A program made the translations under genes and the position numbers. Below are positions 50,497 through 59,751 of a DNA stretch of 64,000 nt, piece after piece. The stretch's first letter is position 1. Every line of letters starts with the position of its first letter. The notes below the pieces were generated by a model that was not told the DNA's origin, ran no database searches, and worked only from the letters and a program-made list of their open reading frames with translations. The stretch comes from Glaciecola siphonariae (GTDB taxonomy: Bacteria; Pseudomonadota; Gammaproteobacteria; Enterobacterales; Alteromonadaceae), in the NCBI RefSeq assembly GCF_042652645.1, contig NZ_JBHSGU010000029.1, positions 1 through 64,000 of the forward strand, given 5' to 3'.

Positions 50497-52292
50497 TAAT
50501 TATCAACCTTTAATATCGCTAAAAATGCATCCTGCGGCAGTTCAACATTACCCACCTGCTTCATGCGCTTTTTACCCTCTTTTTGTTTTTGCAGCAGCTT
50601 TTTCTTACGGCTAATATCGCCGCCATAACATTTAGCAATTACGTTTTTGCGGAGCTGCTTAACCGTGCTGCGCGCAACGATGTGGTTGCCAATTGCCGCC
50701 TGAATGGCAATATCAAACATTTGACGAGGAATGAGCTCACGCAATTTTTCTACCAAATCACGACCTCGGTACTGCGCGTTATCAGCATGCGTAATCAGCG
50801 CCAGTGCATCTACTCGCTCGCCATTAATCAGTATATCCAAGCGCACCATGTTGGCCTCTTGGAATCGGCTGAAATTGTAGTCGAGTGAGGCAAAACCTCT
50901 ACTGGTAGACTTCAAACGGTCGAAAAAGTCTAGCACCACCTCTGCCATCGGCATATCGTAGGTTATTGCAACTTGCTTGCCATGATATGCCATATGCGTT
51001 TGCATACCGCGCTTTTCAACGCATAGGGTAATTACGTTACCTAAATACTCTTGCGGCACAAGAATATTTGCCGTCACGATTGGCTCTCGAATCTCTTCAA
51101 TATCGTTTATTGGCGGAAGCTTCGAGGGGTTGTCTACCTGCAGGGTTTCACCTTTAGTGGTGAGCACCTGATACACCACCGTGGGCGCTGTGGTAATGAG
51201 GTCTAGGTCGTACTCTCGCTCCAAACGCTCTTGGATAATTTCCATGTGCAGCATGCCTAAAAAGCCGATGCGAAAGCCAAATCCAAGGGCCGCAGAGCTT
51301 TCTGGCTCATAAAACAGCGAGGCGTCGTTAAGGCTCAGTTTAGACAAGGCATCTCTGAAGTCTTCATAATCGTCAGAGCTTACCGGGAATAGTCCGGCGT
51401 ATACTTGCGGCTTAATTTTCTTGAACCCCGGCAACGCCTTAGCAGCAGGACGTTTTGCGAGGGTGATGGTGTCTCCCACAGGCGCACCATGAATTTCTTT
51501 GATACCGGCAATAATGAACCCTACCTCACCGGTTTTAAGCACTTTGGTTTCGGTTTGTTTGGGTGTAAACACACCAATTTTGTCAGCCTGATGAATCGCG
51601 CCTTTGGACATAATTTGAATTTTGTCTTTGGTGTGCAGCTCACCGTTCACAATTCGCACAAGCGATACAACGCCTTGGTAGTTGTCAAACCAAGAATCAA
51701 TAATTAGGGCCTCAAGGGGAGCTTCACTGTCTCCGGCTGGTGGTGGTATGCGATTTACAATTACCTCTAGCACATCTTCGATACCAAGGCCGGTTTTAGC
51801 AGAGCAGCGCACCGCGTCTATAGCGTCGATGCCTACGATATCTTCAATTTCTTCTGCAACACGATCGGGCTCAGCTTGTGGTAAATCGATTTTATTTAAA
51901 ATCGGCACCACCTCCATGTCCATATCTATCGCGGTGTAGCAGTTTGCTAGCGTTTGTGCTTCAACGCCTTGACCGGCATCTACCACTAGTAGCGCGCCTT
52001 CACAAGCAGCTAATGAGCGAGACACTTCGTAGGTAAAATCAACATGCCCTGGAGTGTCTATAAAGTTCAACTGATAGCGTTCACCGTCTTTGGCATCGTA
52101 ATAAAGCGTCACGCTTTGTGCCTTTATTGTGATGCCACGCTCGCGTTCAATATCCATTGAGTCGAGTACTTGCTCCGCCATTTCACGCGTAGTTAAGCCA
52201 CCACAAGTCTGAATCAAACGGTCAGACAGAGTCGACTTACCGTGATCGATGTGAGCAATGATACTGAAATTACGAATATTTTTTAGCTGCAT
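50496..52292 (-). CDS. lepA: Elongation factor 4 (LepA)
   Basis: 598 aa translational GTPase. G1 AHIDHGKST (13-21), DTPGHVDF, NKID; EF-G-like domains follow and the LepA-specific C-terminal domain ends near KRMKQVGNVELPQDAFLAIL. It acts on the ribosome under ionic stress and in initiation. First gene of the lepA-lepB-rnc-era run, with a 327-bp leader region upstream. Confidence 0.97.
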   Translation of the reverse strand: MQLKNIRNFSIIAHIDHGKSTLSDRLIQTCGGLTTREMAEQVLDSMDIERERGITIKAQSVTLYYDAKDGERYQLNFIDTPGHVDFTYEVSRSLAACEGALLVVDAGQGVEAQTLANCYTAIDMDMEVVPILNKIDLPQAEPDRVAEEIEDIVGIDAIDAVRCSAKTGLGIEDVLEVIVNRIPPPAGDSEAPLEALIIDSWFDNYQGVVSLVRIVNGELHTKDKIQIMSKGAIHQADKIGVFTPKQTETKVLKTGEVGFIIAGIKEIHGAPVGDTITLAKRPAAKALPGFKKIKPQVYAGLFPVSSDDYEDFRDALSKLSLNDASLFYEPESSAALGFGFRIGFLGMLHMEIIQERLEREYDLDLITTAPTVVYQVLTTKGETLQVDNPSKLPPINDIEEIREPIVTANILVPQEYLGNVITLCVEKRGMQTHMAYHGKQVAITYDMPMAEVVLDFFDRLKSTSRGFASLDYNFSRFQEANMVRLDILINGERVDALALITHADNAQYRGRDLVEKLRELIPRQMFDIAIQAAIGNHIVARSTVKQLRKNVIAKCYGGDISRKKKLLQKQKEGKKRMKQVGNVELPQDAFLAILKVDN

Positions 52293-52619
52293 AAATGACT
52301 ACTGATCCTAAGATTCTTTCGCGAATGGATACAAAACAAGACCTTAACGCCCGTTTTGATTAGCCTACAAGCGCCCTACAGGGCGGTTAATTTAGTAGGC
52401 GGATATTACCGATTTCGGCTTAAAATTGCGACAAATCTCTTGTATTTATGCGTATTTTGACCACAAATTTAACAAATGATTGTAGTGGAAGTGTTACAAA
52501 ACGTGTATATCGCAAATTTGCTCATGTATTTTGACTTTCATCAGCGCACCCATAGCGTATTGCGCTCAAGTATTGTTAGCGTTTTAAGGACTTATAAATA
52601 CACATTACACGCTTGTGCT
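52293..52619 (-). other. lepA upstream region with nested hairpin
   Basis: 327 bp between the rseC stop and lepA. At 52363-52400, GCCTAC pairs with GTAGGC around an inner CGCCCT/AGGGCG hairpin (52372-52385). It lies about 70-110 bases before the lepA start. The rest is AT-rich; I see no ORF, RNA gene or clear promoter. Confidence 0.5.
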
Positions 52620-53099
52620 CTAGAGCTTTTTGCTTAAAATCTCTGACTTGCGACTAGGGCCTGCTTCATGGGTGGCACCGAGAAAAACAGGCATGTACTC
52701 TTTGCGGGCGCTCATCGTTTTCAGGCTTCTCGATACCCACCAATAGCTTAAAAACGTAGCACAAAAACTCAGTAAAATAACAAGCGGTTCAGCTAAGTTG
52801 GTCAAGGTTTGCAGCGCCGCGGCGCTTAGTACTAATGCTAGTACCGGCACCAAATACATCCATGCGGAGGCACGCAGAAGATGTTGCTCCGCAATGCCAA
52901 TTTTTACTGTTTGCCCCACAGATAGAGGGTGCGGCGTGGGAATTTTGAGATATTCGGGTTTTGGTGTAAATGCCTTTGCTACAAGGCCAGTACCGCAGTT
53001 ATCGTTTGCAACGCAGCTGCCGCAGGTAGTTTTTACTTTGGTTTCTATCCAAGCGTGCTCGCCTTCAACACCTACCACCGTGCCAATTTCTTCAATCAT
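52620..53099 (-). CDS. rseC: Sigma-E regulatory protein RseC
   Basis: 159 aa from the ATG at 53099, which gives the conserved start MIEEIGTVV. An N-terminal Cys cluster (CGSC...NCGTG) and two membrane helices (about 80-125) are typical of RseC/SoxR-reducing proteins. It is involved in redox or sigma-E control and in SoxR reduction. Fourth gene of the rpoE-rseABC run. Confidence 0.9.
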   Translation of the reverse strand: MIEEIGTVVGVEGEHAWIETKVKTTCGSCVANDNCGTGLVAKAFTPKPEYLKIPTPHPLSVGQTVKIGIAEQHLLRASAWMYLVPVLALVLSAAALQTLTNLAEPLVILLSFCATFLSYWWVSRSLKTMSARKEYMPVFLGATHEAGPSRKSEILSKKL

Positions 53100-53152
53100 A
53101 TACACCACCGGCCGCACAATTGAATTGGTTCTGACAAAACTTGCATAAACGC

Positions 53153-54346
53153 TCAGCCATTAGGGTCATCCACAATCACAATCGAATTGGCAATTTTGTC
53201 TGCGGTAGGCACCGGAATCTCTCCTACTACGGTCACTTGTATGCGTCCATCGGTTTTAGACACAACCGCATGACTGCCCGACGCAACAGATATATCTTCG
53301 GTGATTGCCGCATTAGCCGGCAAGACGTACACCGACACGTCGATGAGTCCGTCAGACAGCAGCATATATTCGGTAATTTGACCCGTGCGCTCTATTCTAT
53401 GCACATCTTGTTTGAGCACTCTCATGCCCTGCGGCAGATAACTTGCACGCCACATTAAATCTCGTTCAGAGGCAGTAGTGCGAGCCTTAACTTGAGGTAG
53501 TTGGTCAACTGAAAACTGTGCAAAGATTTGATTCACGTTTTCTGACACCGTCAGTTGCGTCACTTGTATCTGTTCCAGTAGGCTATTGTCTAAATCGTAC
53601 ATGTCTACTTTCAGCAGCAAACCGGTTTGTTCGTCGAGCCATAAATGGTAGCCATAACGTGTTTTATCTTTGCTAATAACCCTTATTTGTTGTGCCATGC
53701 GCCCCGCAACGCGATTACGGCCCATTAACAACACGTCATACGCTTCGGCAAAGCTCTGCCCCTCATATACAAAGGCCTGAGGAATAGGCCCTTGAACGCT
53801 TGTTCCTTGCACACTGTAGGGCGGAAACCCGGGTTCAAAAATACTTACCTTTCCCTGATGAACCACCTGCTCAAAGCCTGGCCCATTGAGTAAGCTAAGT
53901 TGTTCGATACTTGAATTATCAGGCATTTTGCCGCGCCGCCACATATAAGGCAGTGTTTCGCGCTTATTTGCTGAAACGACATATACAATTTCAAACGACA
54001 ATGATTTAACTTGATGCGTGAGCCTTTTCATCCAAGACTCAGCGGAGAGTGGGTCAAAGACAAACGATATGGGCGTATCTGCGTCTTGGCCTGCTTGTGT
54101 TTGTTCTGGTGCTTGTGCTTGTTCTAGTACTTGTGTTTGGTCGGGCGTTTGTTCAGGTACTTGTGTTTGGTCTGGCGCTGATGCTTGTTCTGGAGGTTGC
54201 GCTTGCATGTCGTTAGATGCTTGCGCAACAGCAAGGCTGTTAGCGCCAAACATAGACGTCAGAAACATGAAAGATAAGAGCATAAAAAAACCGGCAAGTG
54301 CGCCATAAGCGCGCTTAAACCGGTTTTGTCGGTCAAGTAATGACAT
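53153..54346 (-). CDS. rseB: Sigma-E regulatory protein RseB
   Basis: 397 aa. Signal peptide (to about A43), then a Gln/Pro-rich repeat region (48-87), then the LolA-like large domain (about 95-270) and the small domain (about 290-395). RseB binds the periplasmic tail of RseA and lipopolysaccharide, and protects RseA from proteolysis. The repeat region is unusual for the family and probably disordered. It starts 5 bases after rseA. Confidence 0.92.
   Translation of the reverse strand: MSLLDRQNRFKRAYGALAGFFMLLSFMFLTSMFGANSLAVAQASNDMQAQPPEQASAPDQTQVPEQTPDQTQVLEQAQAPEQTQAGQDADTPISFVFDPLSAESWMKRLTHQVKSLSFEIVYVVSANKRETLPYMWRRGKMPDNSSIEQLSLLNGPGFEQVVHQGKVSIFEPGFPPYSVQGTSVQGPIPQAFVYEGQSFAEAYDVLLMGRNRVAGRMAQQIRVISKDKTRYGYHLWLDEQTGLLLKVDMYDLDNSLLEQIQVTQLTVSENVNQIFAQFSVDQLPQVKARTTASERDLMWRASYLPQGMRVLKQDVHRIERTGQITEYMLLSDGLIDVSVYVLPANAAITEDISVASGSHAVVSKTDGRIQVTVVGEIPVPTADKIANSIVIVDDPNG
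54086..54205 (-). repeat. Coding repeats in rseB (Gln/Pro-rich)
   Basis: Imperfect tandem units encode PEQ/PDQTQV-type steps (residues 48-87). In the DNA, ACTTGTGTTTGGTC-type blocks recur with small variations, the sort of tract that changes length by slippage. Confidence 0.75.
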
Positions 54347-54351
54347 ATCGG

Positions 54352-54954
54352 CTAGGGCTGAGCCTCTTCATCTTTAGCTTGACGCTTAATTTCTGGCTGC
54401 TGTTGACTTGGCACCTGCTTAAACATTAACTGGCGCTCATGGTCTTCAATCATCGCGTTAATCTGATTGCGCTGTTGCAACAACTGCTCGTAGCGTTCTT
54501 GCCCAGCCGGCGCTATTTGTCTGGTTCTTTCACCACTTACTAAGCCTAGGCCGCCCTGAGGACCAATTACCGGGGGCGCTGTCGCGAACGGTTGAGATAC
54601 TTCTGGTTGGTTATAAGTTTGGTAACCAAAAATAACCATTGCAGTGACGCTTGCCACCATTGCTAACTGCGCGCTCTGGCCTGCAATTGGAATCACTGCC
54701 GACACAACTGGGAGGTCTCGCCATGTGCGTTTGGGTGCTAGTATGGGCATTTCTTTGTCGAGTGCCGCAGCTACCTGCTCGCTTACGTCAAAACTTATAT
54801 CTTGCGACATGTCGTTTCGCAATAGATCCCGCGTTAAGTGATAGCTCTTCCACTTTTGCTGCAAAATGGGATCTTCAAGCAGTTGATTGCTTTGTGACAA
54901 ATCATCACTTTCACCATCAACAATTGCAGATATGTTTTCAAATTCTTGTGTCAT
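54352..54954 (-). CDS. rseA: Anti-sigma-E factor RseA
   Basis: 200 aa. The N-terminal sigma-binding domain (about 1-85, with VDGES and WKSYHLTRDLLR) is followed by one membrane helix near 100-115 and a periplasmic tail. It sequesters RpoE at the membrane until cleaved by DegS and RseP. Starts 118 bp after rpoE. Confidence 0.92.
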   Translation of the reverse strand: MTQEFENISAIVDGESDDLSQSNQLLEDPILQQKWKSYHLTRDLLRNDMSQDISFDVSEQVAAALDKEMPILAPKRTWRDLPVVSAVIPIAGQSAQLAMVASVTAMVIFGYQTYNQPEVSQPFATAPPVIGPQGGLGLVSGERTRQIAPAGQERYEQLLQQRNQINAMIEDHERQLMFKQVPSQQQPEIKRQAKDEEAQP

Positions 54955-55072
54955 ACACCTTTTCCTGCTTTAAAAAGCATTGTGTTGGTTTTTTGAGCGC
55001 TTTGTAAGTGTACCTAAAAACCGACAAACACCCAATTAAATCTTTCGACTGCCTAAATTCAATATGGTTTCA

Positions 55073-55651
55073 TTAGTTTTGAATTAAGGGCACAATCACT
55101 TTGTCTATTGCTTCCCTAGCACGGAAAATTCGCGAACGAACCGTTCCAACAGGACATTCCATCACGCCCGCTATTTCTTCATAACTCAAGCCTTCAATCT
55201 CTCGCAGTGTAATCGCTGCACGCAAATCGTCTGGCAGACCCTCAATAGTAGCGAAAAGTTTTTGCTGCAGCTCTTCAGACAGCAATGCACGCTCTGGTGA
55301 TGCGTTTTCTCTAAGTGCATCACTTCCATCATAGTGATCGGCCTCTTGTGCATCTACGTCGCTCGCAGGCGGTTTACGGCTTTGCGAAGTGAGGTAGTTT
55401 TTAGCACTGTTCACTGCAATACGGTATAACCAGGTATAGAAGGCACTGTCTCCCCTAAAGTTAGGAAGCGCACGATACGCCTTAATAAACGCCTCTTGCG
55501 TAACATCTGCGACATCACCTGAGTTTTTCACGTAGCGAGATACAATATTCATCACTTTGTTTTGGTGTCTTATTACCAGTAAGTTAAATGCATTTTTGTT
55601 TCCTTGCTGCACTAACTTAACCAACTCGTTATCTGTTTTTTGCTCGCTCAT
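55073..55651 (-). CDS. rpoE: Envelope-stress sigma factor RpoE
   Basis: 192 aa from MSEQKTD at 55651, the conserved start; an ATG at 55660 is closer to GAGGAG and remains possible. Region 2 (VSRYVKNSGDVADVTQEAF..YTWLYRIAVNSAKNYL) and region 4 (LPDDLRAAITLREIEGLSYEEIAGVMECPVGTVRSRIFRAREAI) are clear. It controls outer-membrane stress genes. A sigma-E-type promoter upstream indicates autoregulation. Confidence 0.96.
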   Translation of the reverse strand: MSEQKTDNELVKLVQQGNKNAFNLLVIRHQNKVMNIVSRYVKNSGDVADVTQEAFIKAYRALPNFRGDSAFYTWLYRIAVNSAKNYLTSQSRKPPASDVDAQEADHYDGSDALRENASPERALLSEELQQKLFATIEGLPDDLRAAITLREIEGLSYEEIAGVMECPVGTVRSRIFRAREAIDKVIVPLIQN

Positions 55652-55703
55652 TAAAGCCATTACTCCTCATATATGTCATACCATGGCTCCGGCAAGTGTC
55701 TAT

Positions 55704-55730
55704 ATTGACCGACACATTTTCATTAAGTTC
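55704..55730 (-). promoter_or_regulatory. Sigma-E promoter of rpoE
   Basis: On the minus strand, GAACTT (55725-55730), a 16-bp spacer and TCAAT (55704-55708). It resembles the RpoE consensus GGAACTT-N16-TCTGA; the -10 is a partial match. Confidence 0.65.
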
Positions 55731-55765
55731 GTTATTAGGCCAATTATATATAAATAATCGAACAA

Positions 55766-55793
55766 TTGTATTTTTGCACCGAAACATTAGTAT
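55766..55793 (+). promoter_or_regulatory. Candidate nadB promoter
   Basis: TTGTAT (55766-55771), a 16-bp spacer and TAGTAT (55788-55793) on the plus strand, 45 bp before the nadB ATG. Moderate match to sigma-70. Confidence 0.5.
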
Positions 55794-55838
55794 TAACGTT
55801 CTCTATAGTAGACCTTAAAACTTCGGACTCCCTTTCAT

Positions 55839-57437
55839 ATGTCAAACACCATCGAACACCGCTGCGACCTTTTGGTTATAGGCAGCGGCGCGGCCGGCTT
55901 AAGCTTAGCCTTAAAAATGGCCGAACATTGCAATGTGATTGTGCTGAGCAAGAGTGATATTAATGAGGGCAGTACTCGTTATGCACAAGGGGGCATTGCA
56001 GCGGTTTTTGATGACGACGATAGTATTGAGAGCCATATTGCCGATACGCTTAACGCTGGCGCGGGTATTTGCGACGAAAGCGTTGTGCGCTTTACCGCTG
56101 AAAATGCAAAGGCGAGCATGCAGTGGCTAATTGGCAGAGGCGTTCCGTTTGACCAAGAAGAGGATGAAAATGGCAATTTGCGCTTTCATTTAACGCGCGA
56201 AGGCGGACATTCGCATCGTCGCATTTTGCATGCTGCCGACGCCACCGGCGAAGCCGTTCAGTCTACCCTGAGCGAAAACGTAAAGCGTCATCCAAATATT
56301 CATTTGTTTGAGCGTTATAACGCCATTGATTTAATTAAAAAACACAAATCAGACTCGCGCTGTATTGGCGCGTATGTTTGGAATCGTAAAAAAGAACGCG
56401 TTGAAATTATTCGAAGCCGCTTTATTACCTTGGCTACCGGCGGCGCCAGCAAGGTCTATCAATATACATCAAATCCCGATGTGTCGAGCGGCGACGGTAT
56501 TGCCATGGCATGGCGGGCGGGCTGCAAAATTGCCAATATGGAGTTTAATCAGTTTCATCCTACCTGCTTGTATCATCCCGATGCGGGTAATTTTTTAATC
56601 AGCGAGGCTTTACGCGGCGAAGGCGCATTTTTGTGCCACCCAGACGGCACGCCCTTTATGCACAAATTTGATGAGCGTGCAGATTTAGCGCCACGAGATA
56701 TTGTGGCACGCGCGATAGATTACGAGATGAAACGCTTAGGCGAAGACTGCATGTATTTAGATATAAGCCACAAGCCCACAGATTTCATCGTAAAACACTT
56801 TCCTAATATTTATCGCAAGTGCCGTGCATTGGGCATAGATATTACGCGTCAGCCCATTCCTGTTGTGCCCGCGGCGCATTATAGCTGCGGCGGAGTGCTC
56901 ACCGACCTTGACGCTCGCACCAACCTAGATAATGTGTATGCAATTGGCGAGGTGGCCTATACGGGTTTGCACGGCGCAAATCGCATGGCAAGCAACTCGC
57001 TGCTTGAGTGCGTGGTGTTTGCTCACTCGTGTGCAAAACATATTTTTGAGCATTTTGATGAGCCGCATGAACTCGGCGAAATAGAGCCATGGGATGAGAG
57101 CAGAGTAATTGATTCGGACGAGGCGGTAATTATTCAGCACAATTGGCATGAACTACGTTTGTTTATGTGGGATTACGTTGGGATAGTGCGCACCAATAAA
57201 CGCCTTGAGAGAGCAATGCGGCGTATTAACTTACTCAAACAAGAAATAGATGAGTACTACAGTAACTTTAAAGTTAGCAACAATATGCTCGAACTACGTA
57301 ACTTAGTATGCATAGCCCAGCTTATTGTTATGTGCGCCATGCAACGAAAAGAAAGCCGCGGGCTACACTACAACTTAGACTATCCTGAAATACTGGCAAA
57401 GTCGGGCCCAACGGTTATTGAAAAAACCTTGCAGTAA
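55839..57437 (+). CDS. nadB: L-aspartate oxidase
   Basis: 532 aa FAD enzyme, first step of NAD synthesis: aspartate to iminoaspartate. FAD motif LLVIGSGAAGLSLAL near the N-terminus, the substrate loop HRRILHAADATGEAV, and the RMASNSLLECVVFA segment are as in NadB. Divergent from rpoE, as in E. coli. No nadA or nadC nearby. Confidence 0.96.
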   Translation: MSNTIEHRCDLLVIGSGAAGLSLALKMAEHCNVIVLSKSDINEGSTRYAQGGIAAVFDDDDSIESHIADTLNAGAGICDESVVRFTAENAKASMQWLIGRGVPFDQEEDENGNLRFHLTREGGHSHRRILHAADATGEAVQSTLSENVKRHPNIHLFERYNAIDLIKKHKSDSRCIGAYVWNRKKERVEIIRSRFITLATGGASKVYQYTSNPDVSSGDGIAMAWRAGCKIANMEFNQFHPTCLYHPDAGNFLISEALRGEGAFLCHPDGTPFMHKFDERADLAPRDIVARAIDYEMKRLGEDCMYLDISHKPTDFIVKHFPNIYRKCRALGIDITRQPIPVVPAAHYSCGGVLTDLDARTNLDNVYAIGEVAYTGLHGANRMASNSLLECVVFAHSCAKHIFEHFDEPHELGEIEPWDESRVIDSDEAVIIQHNWHELRLFMWDYVGIVRTNKRLERAMRRINLLKQEIDEYYSNFKVSNNMLELRNLVCIAQLIVMCAMQRKESRGLHYNLDYPEILAKSGPTVIEKTLQ

Positions 57438-57551
57438 TGTTTATGTGTAGTTGATTTAAAAAGCTCGTACCGACGACTCGTCGAGTTTCTAGGGGGATTA
57501 CAGTACGTTGAGTTCGAGGAAACGACGTAGTATTAACTTGCGTTTTGTGCA

Positions 57552-57905
57552 ATGAAAGAATATGTGAACAAAATTATGAAAATACTCAACCATATAATCT
57601 CATCTTTGTCTTTTATAAAGAATTGGACAGATGAAACGCAAGAGCAATGGCTAGCCCTTCGTCGTATGTCTTTTTTCCGGTTTTTCTTTGCCACTAATAT
57701 TCACATATTTACCACTCTTATTTTTGTAGGCCTACAAATCGCAACTTGGGCAGGCCTTTCTTATAGTGAGCTAAGTGGGGTATTAGGATTACTCAAAAAC
57801 GTAGTTATCGCGGTCTTTTTGGGGGTGCTGCTTGCGCTTATTCTGAAGTTTTTTACTCAACTGTCTTACACCCGAGCTCTCAAAACTAAAAAGTTAAGCC
57901 GGTAG
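57552..57905 (+). CDS. Small membrane protein, unknown function
   Basis: 117 aa. Two hydrophobic segments (about 43-68 and 80-102) and a basic tail ending in KTKKLSR. WTDETQEQWLALRRMSF precedes the first segment. I do not recognise a family. There is no good ribosome site before either in-frame ATG (57552, 57576), so the start is uncertain. It lies between nadB and convergent genes. Confidence 0.5.
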   Translation: MKEYVNKIMKILNHIISSLSFIKNWTDETQEQWLALRRMSFFRFFFATNIHIFTTLIFVGLQIATWAGLSYSELSGVLGLLKNVVIAVFLGVLLALILKFFTQLSYTRALKTKKLSR

Positions 57906-57921
57906 CTACTCATTCATACTC

Positions 57922-58821
57922 TCAAAGCGGGGCAATCACACCTGATATGTGTTGCCGCGTTTTATTGCTGCGCTGTTTATCGGCCTCTCCGTTGAGGCTA
58001 AAGTGCAGCGTGCGCTCTTGCGGGTATTTCGATACGCTCAAACGCGTTTTGCTCGGAAGCAAAATCGGCTGCTTAAATACCGCCCGTATTGATGTTGTCT
58101 CACATACATTGCATTGTGTATTGGCGGCTACCAGCGACACCGACTGAGCATGAGAATTCATGCCGTGTGCTATGGCTTGTTTAAATCCAAAAAATCGTGA
58201 GGTAAGCGGCCATAAGTGAATGGGGTTGTAATCGCCCGATGCTTTGGCATATTGGCGTCCGGCGTTCTCTTCAAATACTAACTCGCCTATGTCTTCATTT
58301 TCACTGGCTATATTGGCTGATTGCTTTGAACACAATAACTCAGACTCACTAAATAGCTTTGCGCTGCCCATACCTTGCTGATTCACCCTCGCTAAGTAGT
58401 AGCTGGTGGCTTTAATGGTCACAACGTCGTTTTCGCAGGCCTCTGAATGAAGCTCAAATACCATGCCCCGTTTATGAGAAAATACATCACCAAAGTATGT
58501 ATTAAGCGTCAGATTGCTGCTGTTTTTAGGCAGGCTTATCACGTTAATTTTATTGGCAATATGCACCAGCCCAAGTGCTTTGAACGGAAACGGGGACTGC
58601 GTCATCATACTAAGCTGCATTGGCAAGGTAAGCACTTGTATGTAGTTAGGATGCATATACCCATGCATTGCGGCAGGCCAATTTACTAGTCGGTGATAGT
58701 TGTCAAAATGCGCAGGTAAAATACGATGTTGTTGGCTTAGCACCTGCTGAGGCATGATAAGCGATGAAGCGGCAAACGCGGGCGGGCGGTAAATGGCGGC
58801 TTTTGCCAATGTTGCTAACAT
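57922..58821 (-). CDS. MaoC-like dehydratase
   Basis: 299 aa. The C-terminal half is a hot-dog domain with ASGDYNPIHLWPLTSRFFG and AIAHGM, the hydratase-2 motif with catalytic Asp and His. The N-terminal half is likely a second, degenerate hot-dog domain. It may hydrate an enoyl-thioester; the substrate is unknown. AGGAG lies 6 bases before the ATG. Confidence 0.8.
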   Translation of the reverse strand: MLATLAKAAIYRPPAFAASSLIMPQQVLSQQHRILPAHFDNYHRLVNWPAAMHGYMHPNYIQVLTLPMQLSMMTQSPFPFKALGLVHIANKINVISLPKNSSNLTLNTYFGDVFSHKRGMVFELHSEACENDVVTIKATSYYLARVNQQGMGSAKLFSESELLCSKQSANIASENEDIGELVFEENAGRQYAKASGDYNPIHLWPLTSRFFGFKQAIAHGMNSHAQSVSLVAANTQCNVCETTSIRAVFKQPILLPSKTRLSVSKYPQERTLHFSLNGEADKQRSNKTRQHISGVIAPL

Positions 58822-58830
58822 GTACGCTCC

Positions 58831-59319
58831 TTATGCTCCGCGTTCAGTAATGAACCAATTAATGTGTCGATGCAGCGCACAAAAACTTCGTGTGTCGAGT
58901 TGCCAGCGGTGCAAAAACATTCGTTTAAACGAGGCCTTATCGCCCTCTCCTGCTCGTTTTAAATACAACCATAAGCAATAAGAGTTTGCCTTGCTGCGCG
59001 CATCTATCGAATAACTTAGGTCTTGCTCACCGCAGTAAATTTCGCTCAAAGTATTAGAATCATGATCCAGCAAAAAATGTTGCGCTTTCAAGCATGCTTG
59101 GCCTTGCTGCTGTTTTTGCCATCGCCGCCAGCTGCGAGCCATTATACTGCCAACATAAGCAAGTATTGCAGCCCACATGAGGCTCAAGATGGCAGTTAGC
59201 ATTAAAGGCATATCGGCGCTTAATATTCGAACTAGGCTGACTAAAAATAGCAAAAACACCACTAACACATTCACAATAAGTTGTGCATTTATAGGCGTTT
59301 GCTTCACTAAAATATCCAT
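58831..59319 (-). CDS. ygfX: YgfX-like membrane protein
   Basis: 162 aa. Two close membrane helices (about 15-33 and 38-60) followed by a basic, soluble tail, the layout of YgfX (CptA). It follows sdhE with 18 bp between, as ygfX follows sdhE in E. coli. The C-terminal RMFLHRWQLDTRSFCALHRHI is similar to that family. In E. coli it affects cytoskeletal proteins, but its status as a toxin is unsettled. Confidence 0.75.
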   Translation of the reverse strand: MDILVKQTPINAQLIVNVLVVFLLFLVSLVRILSADMPLMLTAILSLMWAAILAYVGSIMARSWRRWQKQQQGQACLKAQHFLLDHDSNTLSEIYCGEQDLSYSIDARSKANSYCLWLYLKRAGEGDKASFKRMFLHRWQLDTRSFCALHRHINWFITERGA

Positions 59320-59337
59320 TTTTAGCCCTCACCCACC

Positions 59338-59598
59338 TCAGTTTACTGAGAGCTTCACCCTGCTAAGAACTAGCTGTACCATTTCGCTAAGCTCTGGGTC
59401 TTGACAAGGTTTGTGTCCCATAAACCATGCGAATAAATCAGGATCATCGCAGGTTAAGAGGCGCTCAAAGGTGAGTTGCTGATGCTCTGATAATTCGTCA
59501 AAAGCTTGTTCCACAAACGGTAAAAACAGCACATCGAGCTCTAACATGCCGCGACGACAAGCCCATTTCAGCCTAGCAATTCGCTTTGCTTCAAACAT
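59338..59598 (-). CDS. sdhE: FAD assembly factor SdhE
   Basis: 86 aa. KRIARLKWACRRGMLELDVLF contains the RGMxE/RGMLELD motif of SdhE (YgfY), which helps attach FAD to succinate dehydrogenase. Divergent from ygfZ and upstream of ygfX, the gammaproteobacterial order. GAGGA precedes the ATG. Confidence 0.92.
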   Translation of the reverse strand: MFEAKRIARLKWACRRGMLELDVLFLPFVEQAFDELSEHQQLTFERLLTCDDPDLFAWFMGHKPCQDPELSEMVQLVLSRVKLSVN

Positions 59599-59751
59599 TT
59601 ACAATCCTCATGTACATCAATGTGTGTATTTAAGCGTAAAGGTAGCACATTATGCATCGCTTCAACACTGCACTTTTGCTCGGGGGAATCATGTAAACAC
59701 AGGGATTAAATTTAAGTTTTTGTAAGCTTGCAAATTGGCATACAAAGCCCC

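Noticed and set aside
54018..54308. Cys/Trp-repeat ORF opposite rseB
   Set aside because: It is the mirror of the Gln/Pro repeats of rseB and has no independent support.
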